NCBI RefSeq assembly: GCF_036002945.1
Contig: NZ_CP108529.1
Span: 5,761,001 to 5,825,000 of the forward strand
From: Streptomyces sp. NBC_01224
GTDB lineage: Bacteria; Actinomycetota; Actinomycetes; Streptomycetales; Streptomycetaceae
DNA length: 64,000 nt
Reading direction: 5' to 3'
Shown piece by piece: positions 34,622 to 44,057 of this stretch. The position numbers and the translations under genes are program-made. A model generated the notes under the pieces. It saw only the letters and a list, made by a program, of their open reading frames with translations. It did not search any database and was not told the DNA's origin. Position 1 is the stretch's first letter, and the number at the start of each line of letters is the position of its first letter.

Positions 34622-36153
34622 ACGCCGCAGTCGCGACCTCCGTCTTCGGGGTCTTCATGGTCGTCACCGTCGCCCTCGGGCTGCTCGCGATGCGCGGGCG
34701 ACGGCGAGGGAGCGGCGAGGGTGGCGGGCTCGCGGAGTGGTCCGTGGGCGGGCGCAGCCTCGGGACCGTGTTCATCTGGGTGCTGATGGCGGGCGAGGGC
34801 TACACCAGCTTCAGCTACCTGGGCGCGGCGGGATGGGGCTACAACTACGGGGCTCCCGTGCTCTACGTGGTGGCGTACATGTCCTGCGGTTACGCCCTCG
34901 GCTATGTCGTCGGGCCGACGCTCTGGGCGTACGCGCGCAAGCACGGGCTCGTCGGGATCACCGACATGGTGGCGCACCGCTTCGGACGGCCCTGGCTCGG
35001 TGCGCTGGTCGCCGTCATCGCGACCGTCTTCCTGCTGCCGTACATCCAGCTCCAGATCACCGGCATGGGCGTGGTCGTATCGACCATCTCCTACGGTGCC
35101 ATCAGTCTGAACTGGGCCTACTTCATAGCCTTCGCCGTCACCACCGGCTTCGTCGTGGTGAGCGGGCTGCGCGGCAGCGCGTGGGTGTCCGTCCTCAAGG
35201 ACATCCTCGTGATCGCCACGCTCGGCTTCCTCGCCCTCTATGTACCGATCCACTACTTCGACGGATACGGGCCCTTCCTGGACCGGCTCGTCACCGAGAA
35301 GAGCCAGTGGCTGACCTTCCCCGGGCACGGGGACAGCGGTCTCGGGCAGGCATGGTTCATCACCACCTCGTTCCTCAACTCCCTCACCGTGGTGATCTTC
35401 CCGACGACCGTCGCCGGCTATCTCGGCGCGAAGAACGCCGACGTGCTGCGCCGCAACGCGATGTGGCTGCCCGCCTACAACGTGCTGCTCTTCGTGCCGA
35501 TGCTGCTCGGCATGGCCGCTCTCTTCGTCGTGCCGGGGCTCGTCGGCGCCGAGTCCAACCTGGCGCTCTTCAAGCTGGTCGTGGACTCGTTGCCGGCCTG
35601 GGCGGTCGGCGTCATCGGTGTGGCGGCGGCTCTGTCGTCGATCGTGCCGATGGCCGTCTTCATGCTGGTCATCGGAACGATGTGGGGGCGCAGTGTGCTG
35701 TCGCTCGTGCCGCGGCTGGAGCGGCGGCAGAAGGGCGCCGCGCAGACCGTCGTGGTGGCCGCGGGTGTGATCGCGCTCGTGCTCACGTACACCGCGCCGA
35801 ACACCCTCGTACGGCTCTCCCTCATCTCGTACGAGGGGATGGCGCAGCTGCTCCCCATGGTGCTGCTGGGGCTGATGTGGCGGCGGCTGACCCTGCTCGG
35901 GGCGATGAGCGGGCTGGTCGTCGGCGTGGGCATGGTGTGCGGGTTCGTGTTCACGGAGAACGATCCGGTGTGGGGGATGAACGCGGGCATCGTGGCGCTC
36001 GGCGCCAACCTCGTCGTCGCGCTCGCCGTGACGTACGCGGGCCCGCGCGAGCACGACGACCGGCCGGACAGCGAGGTGCTCGCGCGGGACGAGATCGGGT
36101 CCCCGAAGGACGGCGCGGAGCTCAGCGGCGCTCCCGCAGGAACAGGACGCTGA
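34618..36153 (+). CDS. sodium:solute symporter (SSS family)
   Basis: 511 residues with about 13 membrane segments. SSS landmarks: AEWSVGGRSLGTVFIWVLMA, GEGYTSFSYLGAAGWGYNYG, ITDMVAHRFGRPWLGALVAV, then IPTTVAGYLGAKN-like FPTTVAGYLGAKNADVLRRN, and a C-terminal LVRLSLISYEGMAQLLPMVL. The substrate is unknown; family members move acetate, pantothenate, proline or sugars with Na+. The GTG start overlaps DUF3311. Its 3' end overlaps the convergent MFS gene by 32 bases. Confidence 0.88.
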   Translation: MNAAVATSVFGVFMVVTVALGLLAMRGRRRGSGEGGGLAEWSVGGRSLGTVFIWVLMAGEGYTSFSYLGAAGWGYNYGAPVLYVVAYMSCGYALGYVVGPTLWAYARKHGLVGITDMVAHRFGRPWLGALVAVIATVFLLPYIQLQITGMGVVVSTISYGAISLNWAYFIAFAVTTGFVVVSGLRGSAWVSVLKDILVIATLGFLALYVPIHYFDGYGPFLDRLVTEKSQWLTFPGHGDSGLGQAWFITTSFLNSLTVVIFPTTVAGYLGAKNADVLRRNAMWLPAYNVLLFVPMLLGMAALFVVPGLVGAESNLALFKLVVDSLPAWAVGVIGVAAALSSIVPMAVFMLVIGTMWGRSVLSLVPRLERRQKGAAQTVVVAAGVIALVLTYTAPNTLVRLSLISYEGMAQLLPMVLLGLMWRRLTLLGAMSGLVVGVGMVCGFVFTENDPVWGMNAGIVALGANLVVALAVTYAGPREHDDRPDSEVLARDEIGSPKDGAELSGAPAGTGR

Positions 36154-37585
36154 CCGTCGCCAGCAGGGCCAGGCCCACCGACAGCAGCAGCGCGCCGTCC
36201 GCGCCCGAACCCGTCGCGGCGATCGCGATCGTCAGGGCCACGCCCGCCGACGAGCCGATGTACCGGGCCGTGTTGTTCGCGCCCGAACCCATCGCCGCCC
36301 GCTCCGGCGGCACCGACTCGACCGCCAGGCGCGGCAGCGCGGCATTGAGCAGCCCGCTGCCGATGCCGGACACGGCCAGGGCGGGGAGCAGCCGCAGCCA
36401 CACCGACGCACCGGTGTGCGCGGTGCCCGCCGTGTCCAGGATGCCCAGCAGCGACAGCACCGCCACCGCGTGCAGGACGAAGCCCACGGCCAGCTGGTGC
36501 CGGGCAGCGACCCGGCCCGCCAGCCGCCGCGCCTGCAGCGCCACCACGAACGACGTACCGGACCAGAGCAGGAACAGCCAGGCCGAGCCCAGCGCGGACA
36601 TTCCCAGCGCCTGCTGGAGCAGCGTCGGCAGATAGCTGAACAGGCCGATCACCGACAGACCGGTGAACAGCCCGCCAGCCGACGACGCCAGGAACGGGCG
36701 GCTGCGCAGCAGCGACAGATCGATCAGCGGAGCCGCGGCCCGGCGCTCCACCACGACGAACCCGGCGGTCAGGGCCATCGCGGCGAGCAGCAGCAGCCCG
36801 ATGGGTGCGCGCAGCCAGCCGTCCCGGCCGAGCGTCAGCGCGGTCAGCAGCGCCGTCATCGCCAGGCCGAGCGTTGCGGCCCCCGCCAGATCGGGGCGCC
36901 CACCGCGCGGAGCCCGGGACTCTTCGAGCGTACGGAACGCGAGCACGGCCGTGAGCAGGGCGGCGAGCGCGAGCACGGCGTACGGCAGCCGCCAGTCGAC
37001 GGAGCCGAGCGAGCCCGCGAGCAACGGGCCGAGCGCGATCCCCGCGCTCACGAACGCGCCCCAGATCCCGGTCGCCCTGATCCTGGCCGTCCCCGCGGGG
37101 AACGCACCGACCAGCAGACCGAGGCTGGTCGCGAGGATCGCGGCGCTCGCCGCGCCCTGGGCCACACGCGCCACGGTGAAGGCGAGGGTGGTCGTCGCGA
37201 AGGCGCCCAGGCCGGTGGTCACACCGAGGGAGAGGGTGCCTATGAGGAAGAGCCTGCGGCGGCCGTAGTCGTCGGCGAGGCTGCCCACGATCAGGAGGAA
37301 GACGGCGAGACCGAGCGGGGCGCCGTTGAGCAGCCAGGCCCGGCCGGACACGGGGGTGGCGAGCGCGGCCGAGATGTCGGGGACGGTCGTCATCGGCGAC
37401 GTGTAGTTCATCAGCGCGACGGCGGTGGCTGCCGCGGTGGTCGCGAGGGTGGCACCGGGGCGGAGGGCGGCGCGGGTGTGGGGGCTTGTGCCGGTCGGTG
37501 GGTGCGTCAGGGGTTGCGGTGGGGCGTCACGGGTCTTGTGCGCGGGGGCGGACTGCTGGGGGCGGGGGCGTACGGGCTGTGCCAT
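36122..37585 (-). CDS. MFS transporter, DHA2-type drug efflux
   Basis: 487 residues. After a Pro/Arg-rich N-terminus it has about 14 membrane spans, with motif A GSLADDYGRRRLFLIGTLSL and motif B-like VARVAQGAASAAILATSLGL. This matches DHA2 multidrug exporters. It starts at ATG 37585 with a GGAG site; the upstream frame to 37678 reads through the operator. The gene is divergent from an HxlR regulator, and a matching operator lies before each gene, so it is probably induced by a drug or quinone sensed by HxlR. Confidence 0.85.
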   Translation of the reverse strand: MAQPVRPRPQQSAPAHKTRDAPPQPLTHPPTGTSPHTRAALRPGATLATTAAATAVALMNYTSPMTTVPDISAALATPVSGRAWLLNGAPLGLAVFLLIVGSLADDYGRRRLFLIGTLSLGVTTGLGAFATTTLAFTVARVAQGAASAAILATSLGLLVGAFPAGTARIRATGIWGAFVSAGIALGPLLAGSLGSVDWRLPYAVLALAALLTAVLAFRTLEESRAPRGGRPDLAGAATLGLAMTALLTALTLGRDGWLRAPIGLLLLAAMALTAGFVVVERRAAAPLIDLSLLRSRPFLASSAGGLFTGLSVIGLFSYLPTLLQQALGMSALGSAWLFLLWSGTSFVVALQARRLAGRVAARHQLAVGFVLHAVAVLSLLGILDTAGTAHTGASVWLRLLPALAVSGIGSGLLNAALPRLAVESVPPERAAMGSGANNTARYIGSSAGVALTIAIAATGSGADGALLLSVGLALLATVSVLFLRERR

Positions 37586-37652
37586 GGCTTCGCTCCGGGG
37601 ACTGGGACTGGGGCTGGGGCGCGTGCTGGGACGACCAGAAGCTCGAAGGGAA

Positions 37653-37669
37653 GGTTCGGTGAATGAACT
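37653..37669. promoter_or_regulatory. HxlR operator, copy on the MFS side
   Basis: Inverted repeat GGTTC-N7-GAACT. Its reverse complement AGTTCATTCACCGAACC matches the other site (37699-37715) at 15 of 17 positions. It lies 68 bases upstream of the MFS start. Confidence 0.7.
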
Positions 37670-37698
37670 CATATCCACGTGCCGACGCTAGCACGGTA

Positions 37699-37715
37699 GG
37701 TTCATTCACTGAACC
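37699..37715. promoter_or_regulatory. HxlR operator, copy on the regulator side
   Basis: GGTTCA-TTCAC-TGAACC, a perfect 6-bp palindrome with 5-base spacer, 22 bases upstream of the HxlR start codon. With the second copy it covers the divergent promoter region. Confidence 0.75.
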
Positions 37716-37737
37716 GTAACGAGGTAAAGTGGTCACC

Positions 37738-38268
37738 ATGGCTCTCGGCAAGGACTACGCGACACAGCAGTGCTCGATCGCCCGCGCACTCGAAGTGATC
37801 GGCGAGCGCTGGACCCTGCTGGTGGTGCGCGACGCCTTCTACGGTGTGCGCCGCTACAACGACTTCCTCGTCCACCTCGGTGCGCCGCGCGCCGTGCTGG
37901 CCACCCGGCTCCAGTCGCTCGTCGAGGCGGGCGTCCTGGAGAAGCGCCGCTACCAGGAGTCGCCGCCGCGCGACGAGTACGTCCTCACGGCCAGCGGCCA
38001 AGCACTCTGGCCGGTCGTCCGCACCATCGGGGTGTGGGGGCGCGACCACATTCCCGGCACCCGGCCGATGCGCGTCTTCGTCCACGTCTCCTGCGGTACG
38101 GAACTGGGCGCGTACGGCGAATGCCCGGCCTGCGCGCTGCCCGTACCGCCCGGGGACGTCGAGATGCGGCCGGGCGACGGACTCGATCCGGACCCTGCCG
38201 ATCCGGTCAGCCGCGCCCTGCTCGCGCCGCGCCGACTGCTGCGGCCGCTGGAGACCGATCGCGCCTAG
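37738..38268 (+). CDS. HxlR-family transcriptional regulator
   Basis: 176 residues. The HxlR start MALGKDYATQQCSIARALEV followed by IGERWTLLVVRDAFYGVRRY, NDFLVHLGAPRAVLATRLQS and LVEAGVLEKRRY is diagnostic (DUF24). The N-terminal Cys (QQC) is the redox or quinone-sensing residue in some members. A C-terminal extension (residues 118-176) contains CGTELGAYGECPACALPVP, a Cys-rich zinc-like element. ATG 37738 is preferred over GTG 37729. Divergent from the DHA2 exporter gene with two shared operators. Confidence 0.85.
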   Translation: MALGKDYATQQCSIARALEVIGERWTLLVVRDAFYGVRRYNDFLVHLGAPRAVLATRLQSLVEAGVLEKRRYQESPPRDEYVLTASGQALWPVVRTIGVWGRDHIPGTRPMRVFVHVSCGTELGAYGECPACALPVPPGDVEMRPGDGLDPDPADPVSRALLAPRRLLRPLETDRA

Positions 38269-38390
38269 CGCGGACGGGTGTGCCGGACCCATCGTGTATA
38301 ACGGCTGGAGAGCCGAACGCACACCTGCGCGAAAAGCGTGGCTGCGTGAGCCCGGCCATCAGGCCGCGAAGGGGAAGAAGGGAGGGGCCG

Positions 38391-38723
38391 ATGAGTGGTG
38401 ACGTGAACCGTCTGCGCAGTGGCCTCGCCCGGCTGCTCCGCCCCCTGGGGCTGCTGCTCTTCCTCGTCACCGAAGTCGTCCTCGCCGAAGGCGGCAGCCT
38501 CTCCGCCGCCGTCGCGCTCGCCGCCACGGCGGCCGCCGGCTCCGCGCTCGTCGCCGCCTCGGTCATCAGCGCCCGCTGTGCCGTCCCCGTGCCCCGCACC
38601 CGGGTCCGTACGGCCATCCGCGACCGGGAGAAACGCACCGCGTTCCTGCCGCAGCGAGACCCGGACGCCAAGGGGCGCAGGCGCCCCCGAGCCCCCGGCC
38701 GTGCCCTCCCGACGGCCGCGTAG
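38391..38723 (+). CDS. DUF6412 small membrane protein upstream of yidC
   Basis: 110 residues with two hydrophobic segments (LARLLRPLGLLLFLVTEVVL and ALAATAAAGSALVAASVISA) and a basic Arg-rich C-terminus. I recall such a protein (DUF6412) preceding a YidC gene in Streptomyces. The ribosome site GGGAGGGG precedes ATG 38391. Role unknown; its position suggests help with membrane insertion. Confidence 0.7.
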   Translation: MSGDVNRLRSGLARLLRPLGLLLFLVTEVVLAEGGSLSAAVALAATAAAGSALVAASVISARCAVPVPRTRVRTAIRDREKRTAFLPQRDPDAKGRRRPRAPGRALPTAA

Positions 38724-38814
38724 GGGCTCGCACCACCCGTAGGCACCCCTCGCGGTTCGTCATGCCGAGTTCGCTCTTCTTCCCGGCACGACGAGACCCC
38801 CGGAGGGCTCACCC

Positions 38815-39585
38815 ATGTCCGTCTTCATGTCCGCATTCGCCGCCCTGGTCGGCGCAATGGCCGATGTGCTGCACCCGCTCTTCCAGGGCGCGTCCGCCGC
38901 CGCCGCGATCGTGCTGTTCACGGCGCTCGTGCGGCTCGCCGTGCACCCGTTGTCGCGGGCCGCTGCGCGCGGACAGAAAGCCCGCACCAGGCTCCAGCCG
39001 CAGATCGCCGAGCTGCGCAAGAAACACGGCAAGAACCCCGAGCGCATGCAGAAGGCGCTCATGGAACTGCACAAGGCGGAGAACGTCTCGCCGCTCTCCG
39101 GCTGCCTGCCGAGCCTCCTGCAGATGCCCGCCTTCTTCCTCCTCTACCACCTCTTCTCCAGCCAGACGATCGACGGCCACCCCAACGAGCTGCTCGGCCA
39201 CCAGCTCTTCGGCGCCCTGCTCGGCGAGCACTGGCAGGACGCGCTCGCGCACGGCGGAGCGTTCGGGGCCCAGGGCATGGTCTACCTCGGCCTGTTCGCG
39301 ATCGTCGCCGTCGTGGCCACCTTCAACTTCCGGCGTACGAAGCGGCAGATGGCCGCCAACCCCGTCACCCCGACCACCGGGCCCGACGGACAGCCGGTCC
39401 CGGGCATGGGCATGATGACGAAGCTGATGCCCCTGATGTCCTTCGCCACGCTTTTCACCGTGTCCGTCGTACCGCTCGCCGCCGCGCTGTACGTCGTCAC
39501 GAGCACCACCTGGACCGCGATCGAGCGGGCCGTCCTCTACCGCGACATGCCGGCCGCCGGCGCCGCCATCGCCACCGCGGCGTAA
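38815..39585 (+). CDS. yidC: YidC/Oxa1 family membrane insertase
   Basis: 256 residues with the Oxa1 pattern: ALVRLAVHPLSRAAARGQKA, LQPQIAELRKKHGKNPERMQ, KALMELHKAENVSPLSGCLP, SLLQMPAFFLLYHLFSS and a final VVPLAAALYVVTSTTWTAIE. It lacks the large periplasmic domain of proteobacterial YidC, as expected for Gram-positive YidC2-type proteins. It inserts membrane proteins with or without SecYEG. Streptomyces usually has more than one paralogue, so this may be the accessory copy. Confidence 0.9.
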   Translation: MSVFMSAFAALVGAMADVLHPLFQGASAAAAIVLFTALVRLAVHPLSRAAARGQKARTRLQPQIAELRKKHGKNPERMQKALMELHKAENVSPLSGCLPSLLQMPAFFLLYHLFSSQTIDGHPNELLGHQLFGALLGEHWQDALAHGGAFGAQGMVYLGLFAIVAVVATFNFRRTKRQMAANPVTPTTGPDGQPVPGMGMMTKLMPLMSFATLFTVSVVPLAAALYVVTSTTWTAIERAVLYRDMPAAGAAIATAA

Positions 39586-39720
39586 TCGGGACGGCAGTGC
39601 GCCGGTCCAGTGTGTGAACAGGGTCTTGCAGAGTGATCGGATGTCTTGGACGATCGGACAAGCCTGCGATGGCCGACACCCATCCGACGGGCCCGATCTC
39701 GACCAAGGGGAGAAAGACCG

Positions 39721-40581
39721 TTGAAGCTGCTTCGTGTGGGTACGGCAGGCGCGGAACGACCGGCACTGCTGGACGAGGACGGAACCCTGCGTGACCTGTC
39801 GGGAATCGTCACCGACATCGACAGCGCGCTGCTCGCCGACGAGTCCGCGCTCGCCCGGGTACGGGCCGCCGCGGCCGCGCCCGGCGAGCTGCCCGAGCTC
39901 GACGCCGAGGGGCTGCGGGTCGGGCCGCCGCTCGCCCGGATCGGCAAGATCGTGTGCATCGGGCTGAACTACCACGACCACGCCGCCGAGACCGGTGCGG
40001 AGATTCCCGCCGAGCCGATCCTGTTCTTCAAGGCGCCGGACACCGTCGTCGGACCCGACGACACGGTGCTGGTGCCGCGCGGCAGCGTCAAGACCGACTG
40101 GGAGGTCGAGCTCGCGGTCGTCATCGGGCGCACCGCTCGCTACCTGGAGTCCGCCGAGGAGGGGCTCGCACATGTCGCCGGATACGCGACGGCGCACGAC
40201 GTCTCCGAGCGCGAGTTCCAGATCGAGCGTGGCGGCACCTGGGACAAGGGCAAGAGCTGCGAGACGTTCAACCCGCTGGGGCCGTGGCTGGTGACGGCGG
40301 ACGAGATCGCCGACCCGCAGGCGCTGCCGCTGAAGCTCTGGGTCAACGGTGAGCTGAAGCAGGACGGCACGACGGCCGACCAGATCTTCCCCGTGGGTGA
40401 GGTGGTCCGGTACCTCAGCCACTTCATGACCCTGTACCCGGGCGATGTGATCAACACGGGGACGCCGGCGGGGGTCGCTCTGGGACAGCCCGAGCCCAAG
40501 CCGTATCTGAGGGCGGGGGATGTCGTGGAGCTGGAGGTCGCGGGACTGGGGCGGCAGCGGCAGGAACTGAAGGGTGCCTAG
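39721..40581 (+). CDS. fumarylacetoacetate hydrolase (FAH) family protein
   Basis: 286 residues. FAH family signs: KIVCIGLNYHDHAAETGAEI, PAEPILFFKAPDTVVGPDDT, TDWEVELAVVIGRTARYL, YATAHDVSEREFQIERGGTW, DKGKSCETFNPLGPWLVTAD, and GDVINTGTPAGVALGQPEP. The metal-binding Glu pair (EVELAV) and Asp (AHDVS) are present. Members split beta-diketones or decarboxylate oxaloacetate. Start at TTG 39721 with AAGGGGAG upstream; the ATG in frame at 39646 is less likely. It overlaps an IS fragment by 4 bases at its end. Confidence 0.85.
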   Translation: MKLLRVGTAGAERPALLDEDGTLRDLSGIVTDIDSALLADESALARVRAAAAAPGELPELDAEGLRVGPPLARIGKIVCIGLNYHDHAAETGAEIPAEPILFFKAPDTVVGPDDTVLVPRGSVKTDWEVELAVVIGRTARYLESAEEGLAHVAGYATAHDVSEREFQIERGGTWDKGKSCETFNPLGPWLVTADEIADPQALPLKLWVNGELKQDGTTADQIFPVGEVVRYLSHFMTLYPGDVINTGTPAGVALGQPEPKPYLRAGDVVELEVAGLGRQRQELKGA

Positions 40582-40975
40582 CAGGAAGAGGGTGCGCCTG
40601 GGGCGGTTCGGGTGAGGCCTTTGAGCCAGATCATTGAGGCGCGTAGTTGGAGTCCGGCAAGGTAGCTGTCCGGGGTCTTGTCGTACCGGATGGCGATGCC
40701 TCGCCAGGCCTTGAGCTTGTTGATCAGACGCTCGACGGTGTTCCGTTCCTTGCGGAGGTCCGCGTCGCGGCTGACAGGCCGGCCGCCTGTGGAGCCCTTC
40801 TTCTTGCGGTTGGCGGCCTGGTCCTTCTTCTCTGGGATGACCGCCTTGATGCGGCGTTTCCGCAGGTGGGCGCGGTTGCCGCGGGACGAGTAGGACGAGG
40901 TCGGCTGCGGCTGCATCCCGTGCCGGCGCCTGCTGAGGGCGAGGGCGAGGCCGCTGATGCCGCCGACGGTTGTAC
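40578..40975 (-). pseudogene. transposase fragment (IS5-group, C-terminal part)
   Basis: The reading frame contains RGNRAHLRKRRIKAVIPEKK, AANRKKKGSTGGRPVSRDAD, RKERNTVERLINKLKAWRGI, AIRYDKTPDSYLAGLQLRAS, the C-terminal half of the DDE domain of IS5/IS1182-like transposases (IxPEKxDQ, ERxxNxLK, YDKTxxSYLA). The N-terminal half is missing. A 73-base piece of it recurs at 44464-44536. Confidence 0.8.
40777..40849. repeat. 73-base direct repeat, copy A (transposase fragment)
   Basis: Encodes VIPEKKDQAANRKKKGSTGG on the minus strand. It is identical to 44464-44536 except for one base (TCT versus TCC). Confidence 0.9.
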
Positions 40976-41133
40976 CAGGTGCCGCCGGCTCCGGACCTGG
41001 TCGGGCGGGACAGGCACTGCGTCCCGCCGCCCGACGACGGCGGGACGCACGCCCAAGCCCCGTTTTCCGACAGTGTCACGCCGGCGGGGGCCTTCCCTGC
41101 TCGGCGGAGCTCGGTGGGTTCCGGTGGAGCGGC

Positions 41134-43461
41134 CTACTGGTACTGCGTGGTGACGCTCACGCCGCTGAAGTCCTGCTGTCCGGCGGCGAGGCTGAAGTAG
41201 ACCCAGCCGGACGGCGGGTTGTCGATGGTCAGCGTCTCGTTGTTACCGGCGTTGGTGGACTTCGCCTGGTACGAGGTGGTGGTGGCCCAGCTGGTGCCGT
41301 TGTAGTACAGGTCGGCGTTGCCGGTGCCGCCGGTGCTGGTGATGGTCAGGTGCTGGACGCCTGCCGGCAGGTACAGGAAGTGGCTGCTGTAGTTGCCGGT
41401 GGTGGCCGCGAGTTTGTCCCGGCGGCAGTTCTTGCCGAATTGGCGCGGGTCTGCGTCGGTGCAGAGCGGGGTGGACGAGGCCTCCGGCAGGGGGCCGCAG
41501 TTGTCAGTCGCGCAGGTGGTCGTCAGCCAGGTGGCGAAGCCGGCGTCGTAGCTGGTGCCGATGGTCTGCTTCAGGAAGGTGCGGGCACCGCTCCAGTCAC
41601 CGGTGCGGTACTTGCCGAGCACGGTCTCGATGTCCGCGGGGTGCGCCTGCAGCATGTAGCGGACCGCCAGGAAGCCCCACTGGTAGACCCGGGCCGAGTT
41701 GACGTCGGGGTCGTCGTCCTGGCCGTAGACGGTGTCGAACAACTCGCTGAGCTTGTACGTCTTCTTGCCGGCTGCAGCGATCGCGTTGGCGTTGCGCTCC
41801 TGGCGGTAGCCGTACGAGATGTTCTCGGCGATGCCCTCGACCCACCAGATGGTCGGCGTGGTCTGGCCGGCGTCGAAGTCGCCGTGCATGTTGTAGCGGC
41901 CGTCGAGGTAGTGGGTGTACTCGTGGTTGAGGTTCCAGATCTCGAACTTGGGGCGCAGCCAGGACGCCTCGTGGGCGATGAAGCGGGCCTGGTTGCCCGG
42001 CTTGGCCGGGTCGCCCTCCTCGTACATGCCGCCGTTGTCGACGTCGATGTCGTAGATGGCCCAGGCGTACAGCGAGTACTGGGTGTAGTCGTCGAAGGCG
42101 ACGACCTCCAGGTTGGTGTTCACGTCGCCGGGGATCGCGCCCTTGTCACCGATCACGCGGTGGAAGTAGGCGTCCTGGTTGATCAGGCTGGTGCAGGTGG
42201 TGGCCAGCTGCCCGGGGGACATGTCCTGGGCGCGGATCTTCAGGCCCGGGGTGCAGGTGTGCTGGATCGGCAGGACCAGCGGGAGCACGCGGCTGCCCAG
42301 GTCGCAGATGCCGTAGGCCGCGCAGTTGCCCTTGTCGTACTGACGTGTGGCCCAGCCCAGGTTCATGGTGATCGGGGCGGTGGGGCCGACGTTCGGGTAG
42401 CGGTTGATCAGGTCCTTCAGCAGCGGCCGGACCCGGTCCTTGAGCTCGGGAACGTCGAGGGCGTAACCGAGGAAGCGGCCGACATTGCTGATGACGTCCA
42501 AGCGGTTCAGCTGCGTGTCGTTGCGGGTGATGAAGTCGGCCCAGGTGTTGAGGATCGCAGGGTCGGCCTTGAGCGCGGCCCGCCAGCCCCGGCCGTCGTT
42601 CTTGGTATCGAAGCCGTTCTCGACGACGCGCTCGGCGTTCTCGAGGGAGAGGGTCATCCGGCTCGGCCAGGTGGCGTCGTAGTTGGCGAGCAGCCACTTG
42701 ACGACGCCGGCGTACCGGCCGGCCTCGTGGGTGCTGTCGATCAGCGTGACGACCTCGTTGAGCGTGTCGCCGTTGGCGTCGGTGACGTCCTTGCTGCGCG
42801 GGGCGGCGAAGAAGGCGTCCAGCGCGCCGCGGGCCGAGGCCTGCAGCGCCGTGCCGTAGTCACCGACGACGTCCTGGTGGTTGTCCTGCACGTAGTAGCC
42901 GGCGCGCAGGAACATCACCAACTGGCCCACGGAGGTGCTGTTGTCGCCCGGGTAGGTGGCGGAGGCGTCGCGCAGCGCGTTGGCGACGGTCACCATCTGG
43001 GGCTCGCGGAACGTCTTCCCGGCGTCGGTGCCGGTGAGGTTGAACAGCGGGTAGGTGCAAGTGACCCCGGGGAGGGCCTTGAGCTGCTGAATCAGCGCGC
43101 TGCCCGTGGCGTTGATCACTCCGGACAGGTCGCCGCATTCGTTCCCGCCGGGGGCGGCCGACTGCTTGCCGGCCTTGACGGGCTCGGCGGTCGGGGCGGC
43201 CGCCGGGGCGGACTCTTCGGTGGAGTCCTGCGAGGAGATCTTGAAACCGGAGCCGTCGGTCGTGGCGTCGGGCGACTTGGGGACCGGGATCGACCGCGGC
43301 GCCGAGGCCGCGGGTCCGGCAGCGTTGGCGCCAAGCTTGGTCACGGCGCCGACGGGGGTGGCCTGGCTCTGCGGCGTGAGCAGGCCGAGCGCGACGAAGA
43401 GAGCGGCGCCGAGCGCAGAAAGCCTGCGCGCGTTGGCCGTTGATATCCGGGAGGGGCGCAT
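41134..43461 (-). CDS. secreted M9-family collagenase
   Basis: 775 residues. An N-terminal signal sequence (ALGAALFVALGLLTPQSQA) precedes a 60-residue Ser/Ala/Glu-rich pro-segment. The activator/peptidase region has the zinc site NHEYTHYLDGRYN (HExxH), with the downstream glutamate in WWVEGIAENISYGY. A C-terminal prepeptidase-type (PPC) domain (HFLYLPAGVQHLTITSTGG; NETLTIDNPPSGWVYFSLAA) follows after Cys-containing linkers. M9 collagenases degrade native triple-helical collagen outside the cell. The start is ATG 43461 with a GGAGG site. It is flanked by IS and intergenic debris, so it may have been acquired. Confidence 0.92.
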   Translation of the reverse strand: MRPSRISTANARRLSALGAALFVALGLLTPQSQATPVGAVTKLGANAAGPAASAPRSIPVPKSPDATTDGSGFKISSQDSTEESAPAAAPTAEPVKAGKQSAAPGGNECGDLSGVINATGSALIQQLKALPGVTCTYPLFNLTGTDAGKTFREPQMVTVANALRDASATYPGDNSTSVGQLVMFLRAGYYVQDNHQDVVGDYGTALQASARGALDAFFAAPRSKDVTDANGDTLNEVVTLIDSTHEAGRYAGVVKWLLANYDATWPSRMTLSLENAERVVENGFDTKNDGRGWRAALKADPAILNTWADFITRNDTQLNRLDVISNVGRFLGYALDVPELKDRVRPLLKDLINRYPNVGPTAPITMNLGWATRQYDKGNCAAYGICDLGSRVLPLVLPIQHTCTPGLKIRAQDMSPGQLATTCTSLINQDAYFHRVIGDKGAIPGDVNTNLEVVAFDDYTQYSLYAWAIYDIDVDNGGMYEEGDPAKPGNQARFIAHEASWLRPKFEIWNLNHEYTHYLDGRYNMHGDFDAGQTTPTIWWVEGIAENISYGYRQERNANAIAAAGKKTYKLSELFDTVYGQDDDPDVNSARVYQWGFLAVRYMLQAHPADIETVLGKYRTGDWSGARTFLKQTIGTSYDAGFATWLTTTCATDNCGPLPEASSTPLCTDADPRQFGKNCRRDKLAATTGNYSSHFLYLPAGVQHLTITSTGGTGNADLYYNGTSWATTTSYQAKSTNAGNNETLTIDNPPSGWVYFSLAAGQQDFSGVSVTTQYQ

Positions 43462-44057
43462 CTGAGGGGGCCTCCGGGGCCTTCGTGGCCGCACGTTGGG
43501 CATGCGGGCAATCAATATGTGACATGTAAAATGGCACATGTCGCATCGCGCGGGAAGATCCCGGACCGGATTGCCGTCCGTCGCAAACCGAAATGTTGTC
43601 AGATCGGCGGCCCCGGAAGGCCGTTGCGCGCCCACTCGCCCGTCCCGGCCGCCGCTCGCTCGAACTCGCTGGGCTCCCTGATCGCTGTGGAATACGGCTC
43701 CGGCCAGGTGTGCTGCGCCGACCCCGCACTTCTCCGCGTGTACGTCGGTCTGCTCTTCACATACGCCCAGAACCGCCTCGCCCATGTCGAGCAGTCGGCC
43801 TGACATGCCACCAGGCCGACCGCCGGCCGATACCGATACATGCCGCGAGCCCGAACCAAATGGTCCGGGCTCGCGGGCTGTCTGGCGACGGCGCCGGACG
43901 CGGATCGACTCGATCGGGGATCACGCACTGTCCAGCGCCGTCTCCCCGTCGGGGACTGCCTTGGTGCCGAACGTCTTCGTGATGGCCGGGGCCGACCGAC
44001 GGCCGCATGCGCTATGGTGGATCTTGGAAGTTTCCGCAACTCACGGCGACTGACGCT
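43462..44057. other. gene-poor stretch, possible promoters of collagenase and tRNA-like gene
   Basis: About 600 bases. Between 43500 and 43560 the sequence is unusually A/T-rich (GGCAATCAATATGTGACATG), consistent with the collagenase promoter. Long overlapping frames elsewhere are antisense-type ORFs with no motifs. TATGGT at 44013-44018 could be the -10 of the tRNA-like gene but has no clear -35. Confidence 0.4.

Noticed and set aside
34483-36054. 523-codon minus-strand open frame opposite the symporter gene
   Set aside because: It is rich in His, Glu and Asp in a repetitive way and mirrors GC-skewed codons of the real gene on the other strand; no ribosome site or domain.
39646-39720. Upstream ATG for the fumarylacetoacetate hydrolase-family gene
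   Set aside because: The family N-terminus (MKLLRVG) begins at TTG 39721, with a good ribosome site directly upstream.
40957-43443. 828-codon plus-strand open frame opposite the collagenase gene
   Set aside because: Low-complexity Val/Gly/Asp-rich sequence, antisense artefact of high GC; the minus-strand collagenase has clear motifs.
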